NCBI GenBank assembly: GCA_963082975.1
Contig: OY720345.1
Coordinates: 32,434,611-32,498,610 of the forward strand
Length of the DNA: 64,000 bases
Origin: Labia minor
Lineage: Eukaryota > Arthropoda > Insecta > Dermaptera > Spongiphoridae
Reading direction: 5' to 3'
In this document: positions 50,045 through 61,900 of the stretch, piece after piece
Position numbering within the stretch: position 1 is the first letter of the stretch
Layout of the letters: each line of letters opens with the position of its first letter
Position numbers and translations under genes: made by a program
Notes under the pieces: generated by a model
What the model was told of the DNA's origin: nothing
Seen by the model: the letters and a program-made list of their open reading frames with translations, nothing else
The model's database searches: none

Positions 50045-51880
50045 TCTAAAGAAAAAATAATTTATGAAAAATTTCTATAATATACTCTTTCATATTTGTT
50101 TAAATAATTCTAAAAATAGAAATAAATAGTGATTTTTAAATCACATTCGTGAGTGAAAATCTAAAATTAGACAAACTTCTCAGTGGGAGATATTTGTTAC
50201 ATTTCATCGAATAAAAGAAAGAGCTTAAAACATTTATTTTTTAATGACATAAGAGTAAAAGTATAAGAGATTTAAAAAAAAACTTAGCATATTTAATTAC
50301 TTTTATAACCATGACGAAAAGCAATATATCAATTTATTTTTAGATAGTAAGTACAAGTTTAAGCCATATTTTGAATTCATTTCCTTTTATATTTGAGCTT
50401 AAAATAAATTGAATCTGAACTCATCTATAGAATATTTTTTTTCATAGATTGTATTTTAATAAATAATAAAATAAATTTAATATAATGAATATGCATTTAA
50501 TTTTTTTTTAATTTGTTCTAGGTTTGTTTAAATATAAATTCAAAATATAGCTTAAATAATCTTATTTAAATAGGTATTTCGAAAATTAATATATAATTTT
50601 TTATACAAATAACTTTTTTATTAACTACCAACCATTTTTTTTAATAAAAATATTTTCTATTATTAATAATGTCAGTAAAAATGTTTTATATTTATGTATA
50701 AAAAAAGATCTAATATTTGTTTTTATGATTCCAAAAACTAAGCCAAGAGAAATGAGTAATTATATTTAAAAATAAATATATATATTCTTTTTCGAATAAT
50801 ATTGAATATTTGAAGAACATTTTAATAAGTTCACAATTTTAGGGTGAATACAATTGTATTAGATATTATTGTTATGATTCATGAGTCATTAGTTTAAAAA
50901 AACAAGTCAGAAGAAATTGTTTCTTGTCAAAATGAGAATTTATAAGTTCGAAAAATAAATTTCTGAAATGTTTTTCTAGGAAGAGGTAGATTTATTAAGA
51001 TAATTATTAAAAATAGTAGTAGTAAAAAAGTGAACAAAAATTAGATAACATGTTTCAAATTATATCGCTCACATTTCTTAGTTCAGTTTAATAATTTCAA
51101 TAAAATTAAATTTATATTTTAATATAATTGTGAAAGTCAAAATTTAAAATAAGTGAAAATAGATTTTTGGAAATAATAAAATTTTTGTAATCACATACAA
51201 AGCAGACTACTTTAATTAAATTTTAGTTTAAGTAGAAAAAATATTTATTGTGGATCTAATAAAACTGTTTAAAAGTGATTAGTATATAGTAAAAAAATAA
51301 ATAAAGATAAAATTGATAAAAAGAGATGCATTTAAATTATATTTTTTTAATATGATAAACAATATGTTGTAATAGAAAGAAATACCACTAATAAATTAAG
51401 TAAAAAATAATTTAGTTTAAGAATGATCAAGGTCATTTAAGATAAGAAAAAATATTTTTTTTTTTTTGCTTTCTGAGATTGAATCTAAATAATTCAATTA
51501 AGGAAAAGGTATCTATTATAATAATTTAAATGAGTTAATAATAAATATGATTATAAATATTTATAAAAAATATTTTTATTATAATTTTAACATTTAAATG
51601 TTTTTAAGAAATTTAATAAGAATATATGATACCGGTGTTTGAAAATTTAATAAAATGAAAATAACTTATAAATAAAAATATATATTATTTATTAAATAAA
51701 TAAATTTGTGACATTTATATATATAAATTTTTAACTAATTAGTTATTCTTTTTATATTGGATAAGTACTTCGTAAAAGTCAGAGAGGGAAAGTAGTATTA
51801 GTCATTTTTTATATAAATTTAGGGTTGTTTTTTTTAAATTAACTAAATCAATTAAATATATGTATATCCATGTTACTTAC
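50045..51880. other. RhoGDI 5' UTR intron (inferred), AT-rich
   Basis: The minus-strand acceptor TTTCTTTAG ends at 50046, just before the ATG, and a strong donor lies at 51880. The sequence between is AT-rich with no readable gene. Interpreted as a 1.8-kb leader intron. Confidence 0.5.
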
Positions 51881-52035
51881 AGTATATGTGAAATATAACA
51901 CAAATATTAGCTTCAAAATAAAATAGGAACTAAAAGGAGCCAACACCTTAAATTATACGGCACGTCAAATCAGAGAGGAAGACGCCATATTAGTTTGGCG
52001 GCGAACCCACTCGAGACCTCAGGCAGCCAACATAG
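51881..52035 (-). promoter_or_regulatory. Likely RhoGDI leader exon and promoter, with a small upstream ORF
   Basis: A GC-richer island (51950-52035) on the minus strand contains AATATGGCGTCTTCC, close to the AAnATGGCG element (YY1/Pho type) found at many transcription starts. The exon would end in ATATACT before GTAAGTAA (donor 51880). It carries an 8-codon upstream frame including stop, 51988-51965 (MASSSLI). Assignment to RhoGDI rests on position, donor strength and the acceptor at 50045-50046. Confidence 0.5.
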
Positions 52036-53718
52036 ATAATCGAATATTTTTCAGGGGATGGGCATTCGTATAGAAATTTATTAGAGCATAAAAAGTATAT
52101 TTATAATGTTTAATACTATTCTATATGGTGATACCATTTAAAAATGAATCCATTTTAAAAAATATTTCATTTCAATATCTGATCCAAAAATAATAATTCT
52201 TTCTTCGTGTTGGATTGAAAAGAAATCTATTGGATCAGAAATAAAATGTCTTGTGGAAGATCCTGTTTTTAAAAATTAATTTAAGAAATTATATTAATTA
52301 ATTAATCTATGCCTTAAAATTATTATAATTGCTTTATATAATTAAATATTTTAAGGCTTAGACTGTAATAAGTTTATGGGATAAATATATAAAGGATGAA
52401 AATATTTGTTAGATGTATCTTCCTTATCTAAGAATATATAATATATATATATAATACTTTTTTCATATTTAATTATATAAGTTTATTTAATTCTCCCAAT
52501 CTCTTCTGACAAAAGATAAAATATTAAATATATATATATATGTTTATCTAAAACGCTGATTTTTATATTCATTTATTTTATTAATATATGTTTAACATTA
52601 TATTATAAGATTGATCATTCAAGGCCATTGTTTTTATTGTTGTTAAAATTGATCAAATAAATTTTGATTAAAAGTACAATTTGTTTTATTTATATAAAAT
52701 CTTAACTAATATATGTATAATAGGTTTAAAGATTAAATATAGGTATTTATAAATTAAAATGATTTATTTAAGCTTAAATTGATATATTATCACCCACTTT
52801 TGAACATATATTCTAATTGTATAGCTATTTATTCAGTTTCCAATTATATTACTATATATAAATATATTAAAAATCAGTACAATTTTCTAGATATTGATTT
52901 GTATGAGACTCCTTATGGTTATTTTGCAATTTTTTTAATTAAATATTATCTAAAATTTCTTAATATAATTATATATATATATATATTTAAACCCAAAATA
53001 ATCGATTTTATTTAAACAAAAAATGCATTTTATACGTAATTTAATAATTGTTTGCATTTGAATTTTACAGGTAATTTAATTATTGTTTCCTATCATGATC
53101 GATTTATACCTTGCAAAAAGCCCTAAGGATGCAGTTGAATTTACGATGATGACCTTTCAAAGATTAATTATAAATAATAGATAATTATATATCAAACAAT
53201 TCAAAATATGAATAGATCAAACTTCTAAATTTATTTCTTATAAAAATTTAAAGGATTAAATATATTATAAAATAATTATATATATATTAACGAATCTTAT
53301 TATAATCACCTTTATATAAATAAAAATATAGTTATTTCTTAAAATTTTATTTAAAATTTAGAAATTAAGTTGATATATATATTAAAGAACTATATTATTA
53401 AATAGTATTAAGAAATTGGATTTAAGTTAATTAAAAATATATTTTTTTATTTTGTTTTTAATAATTTAGTAATTAAACTAATTTAGAAAATTATTTAAAA
53501 ATAAAATAAAAATATTTGTGCCTTCCAAACAATTAAAACAGATAAAATAAATAAAATGGAATATAGTCAAGGTGAAATAATATATACAATTTTGATAAAG
53601 ATATTTCAAGGAGAAAATATCTCAAAAGATTACATTTTAAATAAATGGAGAAAGAAAAGTTCGTTGATTTTGTTTTCATAAAAACGGGCTACTTAGATTG
53701 CTCAAAAATCGAAAATTA
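52036..53718. other. AT-rich intergenic DNA with two weak exon-like patches
   Basis: No gene can be supported. A 40-codon stop-free stretch (about 52170-52275, plus) and a mixed-composition patch at 53075-53160 look locally protein-like but lack clear splice partners. The rest is AT-rich with TA runs. Confidence 0.35.
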
Positions 53719-53953
53719 ATTTAAAGTAGGGGTGTCAAACTCGCGGCCCGCGACAACTATTTTTGCGGCCTGCGACGACTTTAGACTTTTGTTAAAAAAT
53801 TTTCACTTTGTCTCTAAAAAAAAAAAAAAAAAAAAAGTAAAATGTTTTTAGCGATCAGATTTTCGACTTTCAATTTGTCTGCGGCCCGCCTAAAGTTAAA
53901 CCTTGTTTGTTTGGCCCAAGTGTACCTATGAGTTTGACACCCCTGATTTAAAG
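53719..53953. mobile_element. hAT-type MITE with perfect 8-bp target duplication
   Basis: Element 53727-53945 (219 bp). Left end TAGGGGTGTCAAACTC; right end read inward CAGGGGTGTCAAACTC. GCGGCC-rich subterminal words occur on both sides and an A run of about 20 lies in the middle. Flanks are identical ATTTAAAG copies (53719-53726, 53946-53953). Confidence 0.88.
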
Positions 53954-55454
53954 GATATTCATTCATTTTTAAAGTTAAAGCCTCTCGTATTTATTCATTT
54001 AACTTTTAATTCTTATATGAGTTTACTTACTATTTTATTACCATCGGACTTCTTATATATTCTTTTAATTATATTTATATTTGAATTGACTCAAATAAAA
54101 AAATATAATAATTTAGTCTATTATAAAAAGATTTAATTATAAATTATAATTTTTCAAAAATTTTAAATCGCAAAATTAAAATGATAGTATTTTTGGTTAT
54201 TCAATTTTTTAGATACCTCATTAAATACATATTTTATAAATAAAAAGTAAATAAATTTTAATTAAGAGAAGTAATTAGAGAATAAAATTAAATATAATTT
54301 CAAAAATTTCTTTTTATATTACTTATAGAAAAATGATTTTTTTATAGCAAGACGTTATTTCTTATAGAATCGAAAGCTGATTTGTTCATTTTACTACGTA
54401 TCTTAATTTTAAATTTAAACATAAAATTATTTATTTATAATGAAAATTATTCATCTTATACAAATATTTTTTTAATAATCTATATTATTCTACTTGAATG
54501 GTAAAATTTGGATAAAAATATTAGAATTTCTAATCATAAGAACCATTTTCAAAAAAAGAGAATTAAGACACATGTGATTCAATATTAATGAAGATGTTCT
54601 TTATTGTTTTTAAGAGAAATCAAACTTATGTAGGATTTATATATACTTTTTGTTCATGATTCTCCATGCACAAATATTTACAAAAAATTAAAAAAATTGT
54701 TCTTATTCATAAACCTTTAAAAGATTTGTTTTGCTCGATTACATAACTTTAATTTCTATCTATATATTAATAGCTATATGTATAAGTAAATCAAATTAAA
54801 AATATATTAGAAAGCATGTTTACATCTTTTCCCAAAGAATACAAATATTCATTATAGTGTATTAAATACACATTGATTTTATTACAAGTTTATTTTTATC
54901 ATAAATAATTTATTAGATCTTTTTCTATCTATATATTCGAATATTGATATACAGCTATTCATAGCTATGTTTGTATATATACGTAAATCAAATTAATAAC
55001 ATATTAGAAAGCATGTTTATATGTTTGTACAAAGAATAGCAATATCCTTTATAATCTATTAAATTAAATATTCATTTATTATTTTACTTTACTACAAATT
55101 TAGTTTTATCATAAATAATTTTTAGAGCTTTTAGATATTAAATGCTCTAGAGAATTAAAAAAACAATATTAAATAGTAATTATATAATTTGAAACTCTAT
55201 TATTATAGACTATAATTTATTTTCATATTTACATTAATAATAATAAATTGACCTACTTTATATATAATACAATTAAATATATATATATATTTATCTTATA
55301 GTATATATATCAATATTTCTAATATTATAGGAATAAATATTTTTCCTACAAATATATATATATTTGTTATTAAATTCAAAATTGATCAAATTATTTAAAA
55401 ATTAACGGTGGGCAAAAATAAACCATGAAAGTAGAATTAAAAGAAATATTAAAA
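53954..55454. other. AT-rich intergenic DNA, one diverged direct repeat
   Basis: A segment around ATTAGAAAGCATGTTTA occurs near 54805 and again near 55003, within about 200-bp blocks sharing other words (AGCTAT...TATGT, CTATCTATATATT); this is an old tandem duplication. No gene seen. Confidence 0.45.
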
Positions 55455-55610
55455 GGCGACATTTCCTTATTGGATTGTTTGGCAACACTGGCTGTATTGG
55501 CTGACTCTTGAACAGCAGCTCCGAATCCCAATTCAAGGTTTCAAGTGATTGGAGCTTACCAGCCGTTCTATCGGATCTTCACCTGCACCCATGCAAATAG
55601 TAAATAGACA
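55455..55610. promoter_or_regulatory. GC-richer island upstream of the PALB2-like gene
   Basis: About 155 bp of mixed composition, 320 bp before the PALB2-like ATG, with ATTGG (CCAAT-box) words. It may be that gene's promoter. On the minus strand it also holds an ATG followed by ten codons (MGAGEDPIERL) and a good donor GTAAGC, so a divergent minus-strand first exon is possible. No downstream exon could be confirmed. Confidence 0.35.
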
Positions 55611-55925
55611 ATTGACCTTTTCTAAAATAATGTTAACACACCAATATGTTATTTCAATATATTCATTTTAATAATTCATCTCGATAAATAAGAATTATAA
55701 TTATTTATTTCTTGTCTATTACTTTCACATTAATATGTTTGTAAGTATTAATATTCATTTGTTATTATCCATTTTCAAACACTGTTTAATATTTATTTTC
55801 TTTTGCATTTCCTTAAACAGATTTTTTCATATAAATATTTATATAGATATACCTCCAAATGCAAAAGCAATATCATAGTCAATTAACTGAGAATTTTAAA
55901 AATAAAATTTTTTGGTTAAATTTCT

Positions 55926-58900
55926 ATGAAAATGTCACAAGAATCAGAACAGGTAAGAGAGATTGATTTAAATTTTTTTTTTCTGTTAAATGATGAAAAT
56001 AATATTAAGTATTAATTTATATCATTTTAATTTTCTAGTACAAAAAGAGACTGAAATTTTTTAAAGAAGATTTATTTAAGAAAGAAAATATTATTATGAA
56101 TGGCTGCCCGCCTAAAATGGACCAAACTTCATTAACAACAACAGTGAATTCAAGTTTAAGTGAATCTAGAATTTTAACAAATATACAATTGACAAAAGTG
56201 ATGCCAACAAAAGTTAAAAAACCTAATTTAAAAACCCAAACCAAAACAAACAAGCACACATCATTATTTCCCTCCTTACCTATGCACCTTGTCTCAGTGA
56301 TATGTGATTTTGATAAAAGTATTAAAAAAATCCTTAAAGAAAGTTCAGAAAATTATAAGAAGACATCGAAAGTGAAATTTTCTTTTCCACGATTACCTCC
56401 TGAATTTAATATTTCTACAAGCGAGTTTTCTTTACCTGAAGAATTCTCAACACTTATACAACGCAGAGAAAATGAATCTAATTATAATGTATAAAAAATT
56501 CTATAATAATTTATTTATCTTTATTATAAAATATTTATTCATTGAGTATTTTAATTAACTCTCTTAATATTTTATTTTAGAATTGTATAGAAAGCACAGA
56601 GAATAATATGGCATTAATTCTTCATAAAGGTCTATCTCCAAAGTCAAATCGTGCAACAATAAATGGAGATTTATTTATGTCAGGACAATGTGAAGAACAA
56701 TATCCTCTCACAAAAAAAATGAAAGCTTTAAGAAATTTATCATCAAATCATCATATTTCTCCTCCACCAGCACAATCCCCCACTGGTAAATTAATTTTTT
56801 TTTGCTTATTTATGCGGAAATAAGCTCATATGGTCCGCATATGTCATTTAAATAATTAATATAATATTTTATATAAATTGTTATAGCCATTTAATAAGAA
56901 TTTAATAAGAAACTAATGCGAATTTTTCTTTCTAAGAAATTAATTAATTTAATCACTTCTCAATTTGTTTTTATAAATAATAAAGTATTTTTATCTTTTA
57001 AAAAAATAGAAACATTTGTTCGATGATTTTTTCTGATTATAGCATCCTTAAACAGTTATTTATATATGTTATTTCCAACTTTTATTCTTATAGATGAAGA
57101 TATTTTAAATGGGATGATAAAATTTCTTGAATAATTTTGATGGTTATAGAGGAATTATTTGAAAATTAAATAAACAATTTCGTTAAATAAATTGTGAGTA
57201 AAAATTATACAAATTGTTTAATGAGCATTCTTGAAAATTTTATTATAAATATATTCAATTTTTTTTGTGATTTTATAAACACGTAGTATTTTTATAGTCA
57301 ACTAGTTGAATTGTTATTTATTAAATATACTTATGAAAAAATTAATAATATTTTTTGTTAAATTTTACAGCTAGAGCTCTAGTTCCTCTCTCCCAATCTC
57401 ATGATGGTGGAATAGTTCTCGCAGCTTATTGTGCGCACCGAGTAGTAGCTAAAGTTCAAGAATATATGGTTAGTTTTCATACTCTTCAAGGATTACGTCT
57501 AGCAAATCTTCCACGAAGAACACCTTCTAAAGGAATTCGATTAGCTTCTGACCTCCAAGGCATCCGAACCGATCGAACTATCTTTGTAATATATTTTGAA
57601 TTTTGGCGAGTTTACGATACTCCGACTGATCTTCTTTCTATTTTGTATATATATAACGCTAATTTATGTACATCACATACAATAGAACTTGACTTGGATT
57701 TTAAATATCGGTAATTATCAATAATATATAGAAATAGAATTATTTTTTGCATAATAATTCTGTGATATGTTAATCAACTGAAAAAGATTTTTTAGTAATA
57801 CATTATTCCGCTTTTTATACAATATTTATATTAGAGTTTTTTATCTTCATATAAAAAGCACTTACCCTTTTATACTGAATCCTTCATTTATAGATTGATA
57901 CTTCCCTTACATTATTTCCTTCTATTTTCTTAATCTTTAAAAACTAAATAAGTAGATTATAGTCTCATGATCTTATTTTTAACGTTAGATGGTTATCATA
58001 TGCATTAAGGAGATTTCTTTTTTAAAATCTTCATAATAAGCATTAAACTAAGATATTAAATTATTAAATCATTAGTTTTATTATTGTTATACAGTAGAAC
58101 CTCGATAACTCAAACCTCGGTAACTTAAAAACCTCTATAACTTCAAGAAATAATGTTCCCTTCCCATCAGAGCCCAAAACCTCAATAACTTAAAATACGC
58201 AACCTCTATTACTTAAATAAGTAATCTCTGTATTGGCCCGCAGAAGCTGAAATCTTGAAGAAACAAGAATTAGGAGAAAGTTTTCTATGTAAAAGGCGAA
58301 AAATTGCCTAATTCTGTAATTTAGAACAATGTTTGTTTTCGTGGTTCAAACAGTGTCGAAACAAAAACATCAGTGTTAGTGGACCCATACTGAAAAAAAA
58401 ATCTTGAGAGTTCGCTAATTCGCTGAAAATCAAAAATTTTAAAACCAGCAATGGCTGGTTAGAGAATTTTAAGAAACGACATGATTTAGCCTTTAAAAGC
58501 CTTCTTAAACTATCTCTAACATAGACCCTTCATAACTTAAAACCTCTATAACTTAAAATATTTTGTGTTTCCCTTGGACTTTAACTTATCGAAGTTCTAC
58601 TCTATTTTATATCTATCATAGAAAATAATTGTCAAAGTTTTTACTATTAGTAGAAATAGAAATGCTAGTTCTGAGATGTTTGAAAATACGTGTTAACAAT
58701 TTCAACATTTTTCAAAAAGTAACAAATAATAAATCTACTCATATATACAATATCTAATTCATTATATTTTTCTGTATTTTTAGGAAAGATTTAAAGTTTT
58801 GTTTGATCGAAACAGCTCTTATTTTAAGTTATTATAATGACACTACACATGAGACAATTTTTGAAAAATATTTATTAGAAAATGATTTTAAACGATGGAA

Positions 58901-61900
58901 TAAATGCATTACCATAAGTGCTGTTGAGTCATGGATTGATTCTCTTCATTGTATTCAAGGTAAATAAATTTCTCAATTTTTTTGATAATTATTAATTTTT
59001 TTTTTTATTTTTTTTTTCCTAAATAAATTTTTTTGAAAATTAATATGCATTAAAATTATAAAAAAACAAGTCAAATACGGTCCAGCTTGCATTTGTTACA
59101 TTTATAGTACAATGGTACATTGGTTTGCGATCTCTATTCTGGAAGAGTATTTGTATATCAAAACCATTTTTGATATTACTCTTCCACCAAGGAATTTTGA
59201 TGTAGTAACTGAAAACAAAGATGAAGATGTATTTAAAAATACAAATCCTAGTCTGGAGGTATGAAAATTCATTTCGGTGCATTACCAGTTATTTTTACAT
59301 TAAAGCAATTTAATATAAGCAATTGATTGATAAGGAACCCAAATGAGAGATTTTAAAAATATATAATTTTGTGCAAAAAGATTATCTGAATAAGGAACTA
59401 CTAAGTGACAAGAGTATGAAGTATCTACCAAAAACTCATAGAAGTGATCAGTGAAAGAATTCCCCTGACTGTAATTATCTAAATAACTGGTAAAAGCTTA
59501 AAACGAACATATAATAGCAGGTTACCAAGCTTTGAAAAGAAGAGGGGTTAAACATCACCACTTTCTACCAGAGAAACTAGTGTCGGATATGACATATAAG
59601 AGTATAAGGAATCAAGTAAACATGAAAATAAATCAAATAAAGCAAGACAACTAAGAGGGATTATCTAAGAAGAAGAAACGAGAGATTTCTATGGTTAACA
59701 AAAGAGAGTTTAGAACATGATCCAAAACCTAAACAATTAAAAACAAGTATATATCACTTTTAATAATAATATCATAGGCAAGAAAAAATGGATCTAGTAC
59801 TTTATACAATTTTACCCTGGGGAATCAGAGGGACCGTATAATATAAAAGGAGATGACAGAAATTACATATAAAGATATTACAGAATCGATTATAAAAAAA
59901 AACGCAAATCACTTTGTGAAAATATTATAACCAACGAAATGATTAAGAGATCTTAAACTATGGAAAGAGATCATCATACGATTAAAACAGATATCCACCA
60001 GTTGTAAAATACCAGAAGAATGGAAAATTTACATTGTAATTCCAATCTTTAAAAGAGGGGATAAAGTTGATCCCGAAAACTAGAATAATTAACTTGCTTA
60101 ATACATCTAAAATTACCCAGAGCCATTATAGCGAATAATCTTTCCAGTTTAATAAAGATATATTAATATCTTGAAGATGAGCAACAGGGCTTTAGACGTG
60201 GTCGCTCCTACACTGACCTTTATTTGCTGCGAGACAACTATCCAAGAAACCCTTAGAATACAACAAATCCATCTTCTTCTGTTTTATATATTTAGAAAAA
60301 GGTTTTTACAGAATTCAGTTAAAATATATTTTGAAAATTTTAGAATCTCAAGAAACACAAAGAGATCTCGTCCAACTAATTCAGAATATATACTATAATA
60401 ACTCTGCAAAAATCGAGGGAAATATAGGAGGAACGAGGAATAACACAAGGTGATTCTCTAAGCTCATTTCTTTAACCTCGTTATCAACGAGATTATTAAA
60501 GACTTGAAAAATCTCAAAGGATACTCTTTAAGAGAGGAGATTATTGATATTATAAATTTAGTTTAATTGCAGAAAGTGATGATGACCTCCAAAGACTTCT
60601 CCATAAATTCATATTGCTGTGTGAAAAATTTGAACTTAAAATATCTACAAAAAATTATACTCACTATCTAAAACACCGCTCCAATGTCACTTATAATTAT
60701 ATAGCACCTTATAAGATCAAATACCATCCTTTAATTACTTGGGCGTCGAAATAACCTTTGCACAAAATCTGACCGAGGAAGTCCACCATTAAGCCGTAAA
60801 GGCATCAAAAATTCCTGTAACTTTAATGATGCAATATGGTAAGTTCTTAAGGACGGAACCGAAAGTGCAGATTTATAAGACCTTTGTACAACCAATTCTC
60901 ACCTATGCTGCCGAAACGAGAACTGCAAAGACAACACAAGTATTCATTGAGTCATCGAAATGAAAACGCTAAAAAAAATAGAAAAAATAAAAAACTAAGA
61001 TATACGATCCCGTTTAGAAAAAGTGAGCATGAGTTCAGAGTAGAAGAATAGAGAGGAATATGCAAATTAATAGAATAAGTGAGAGGCTGGTTAAAAAAGT
61101 TCTGGACAACATTCCTATTGGGATAAGAAGTCGTTGTCGGCCAAGAAAAAGTTGTAAAAGACACTCTGAACTGAACAAAACATTAGTTTATAATTACAAA
61201 GAAGAATACAATTGTAATTCAGATAATTATTTGAGGAACAGTTAAAACATATAACTAAACAAAAATGTTTATAAAAATCTAGCAGGTAATGGTTTAATGT
61301 TTTCGTAATTCAAAACATTCATTTATTTATCAAGTTAAAAATTAGTGAAACATTTTCTTATATAATTACAATCCAATGTACCAATGAATTTATATTTAAA
61401 TTTTTAAACGAATAATCTAATATAACAAATTATGTAGATCCAAAGGGCACTTTAGTACCTTTAAAATGAATGCATAACATTAAAGCTGCCTTTCTAATAT
61501 TTTAGATGGGTAAGAGTGGAATCTGATGAAAAGATAGGAATGTGGGTTTTTATAAAGAAAACAAGTTGAAATTAAAAAGAAACTTTATTTAATAACTTGT
61601 ATTACCTTCTTGAGCTTTGATGACTGCTTCCTTCAGTTTTGTTATCGACCTAAACTAATTTGATATAACATCTTCATCACACTTCATCTTATGGTCATAT
61701 AGCAGGAATTCTCATCCGTATCCTTCTCTTCGAATTGTCCCCGAGAGATGTTCAATGGGATGTAGGTCAGAATGCTGCTAAATAGCCACTGCATGACTGA
61801 AATATTGACTTATAAATAGTACTGACTAATATTATCCAACGTTCTCAGCTTGTATTAATATTATTAAAGATTGTGTTGGCTTGAACTGACCTCTTGTTAA

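Noticed and set aside
52170-52275. Protein-like plus-strand stretch without stops
   Set aside because: About 40 codons, no start codon, no convincing splice sites and no family match; expected by chance at this scale.
56035-56259. Minus-strand hydrophobic frame opposite exon 2 of the PALB2-like gene
   Set aside because: Antisense shadow of a Lys-rich coding exon; the plus-strand frame has matched splice sites.
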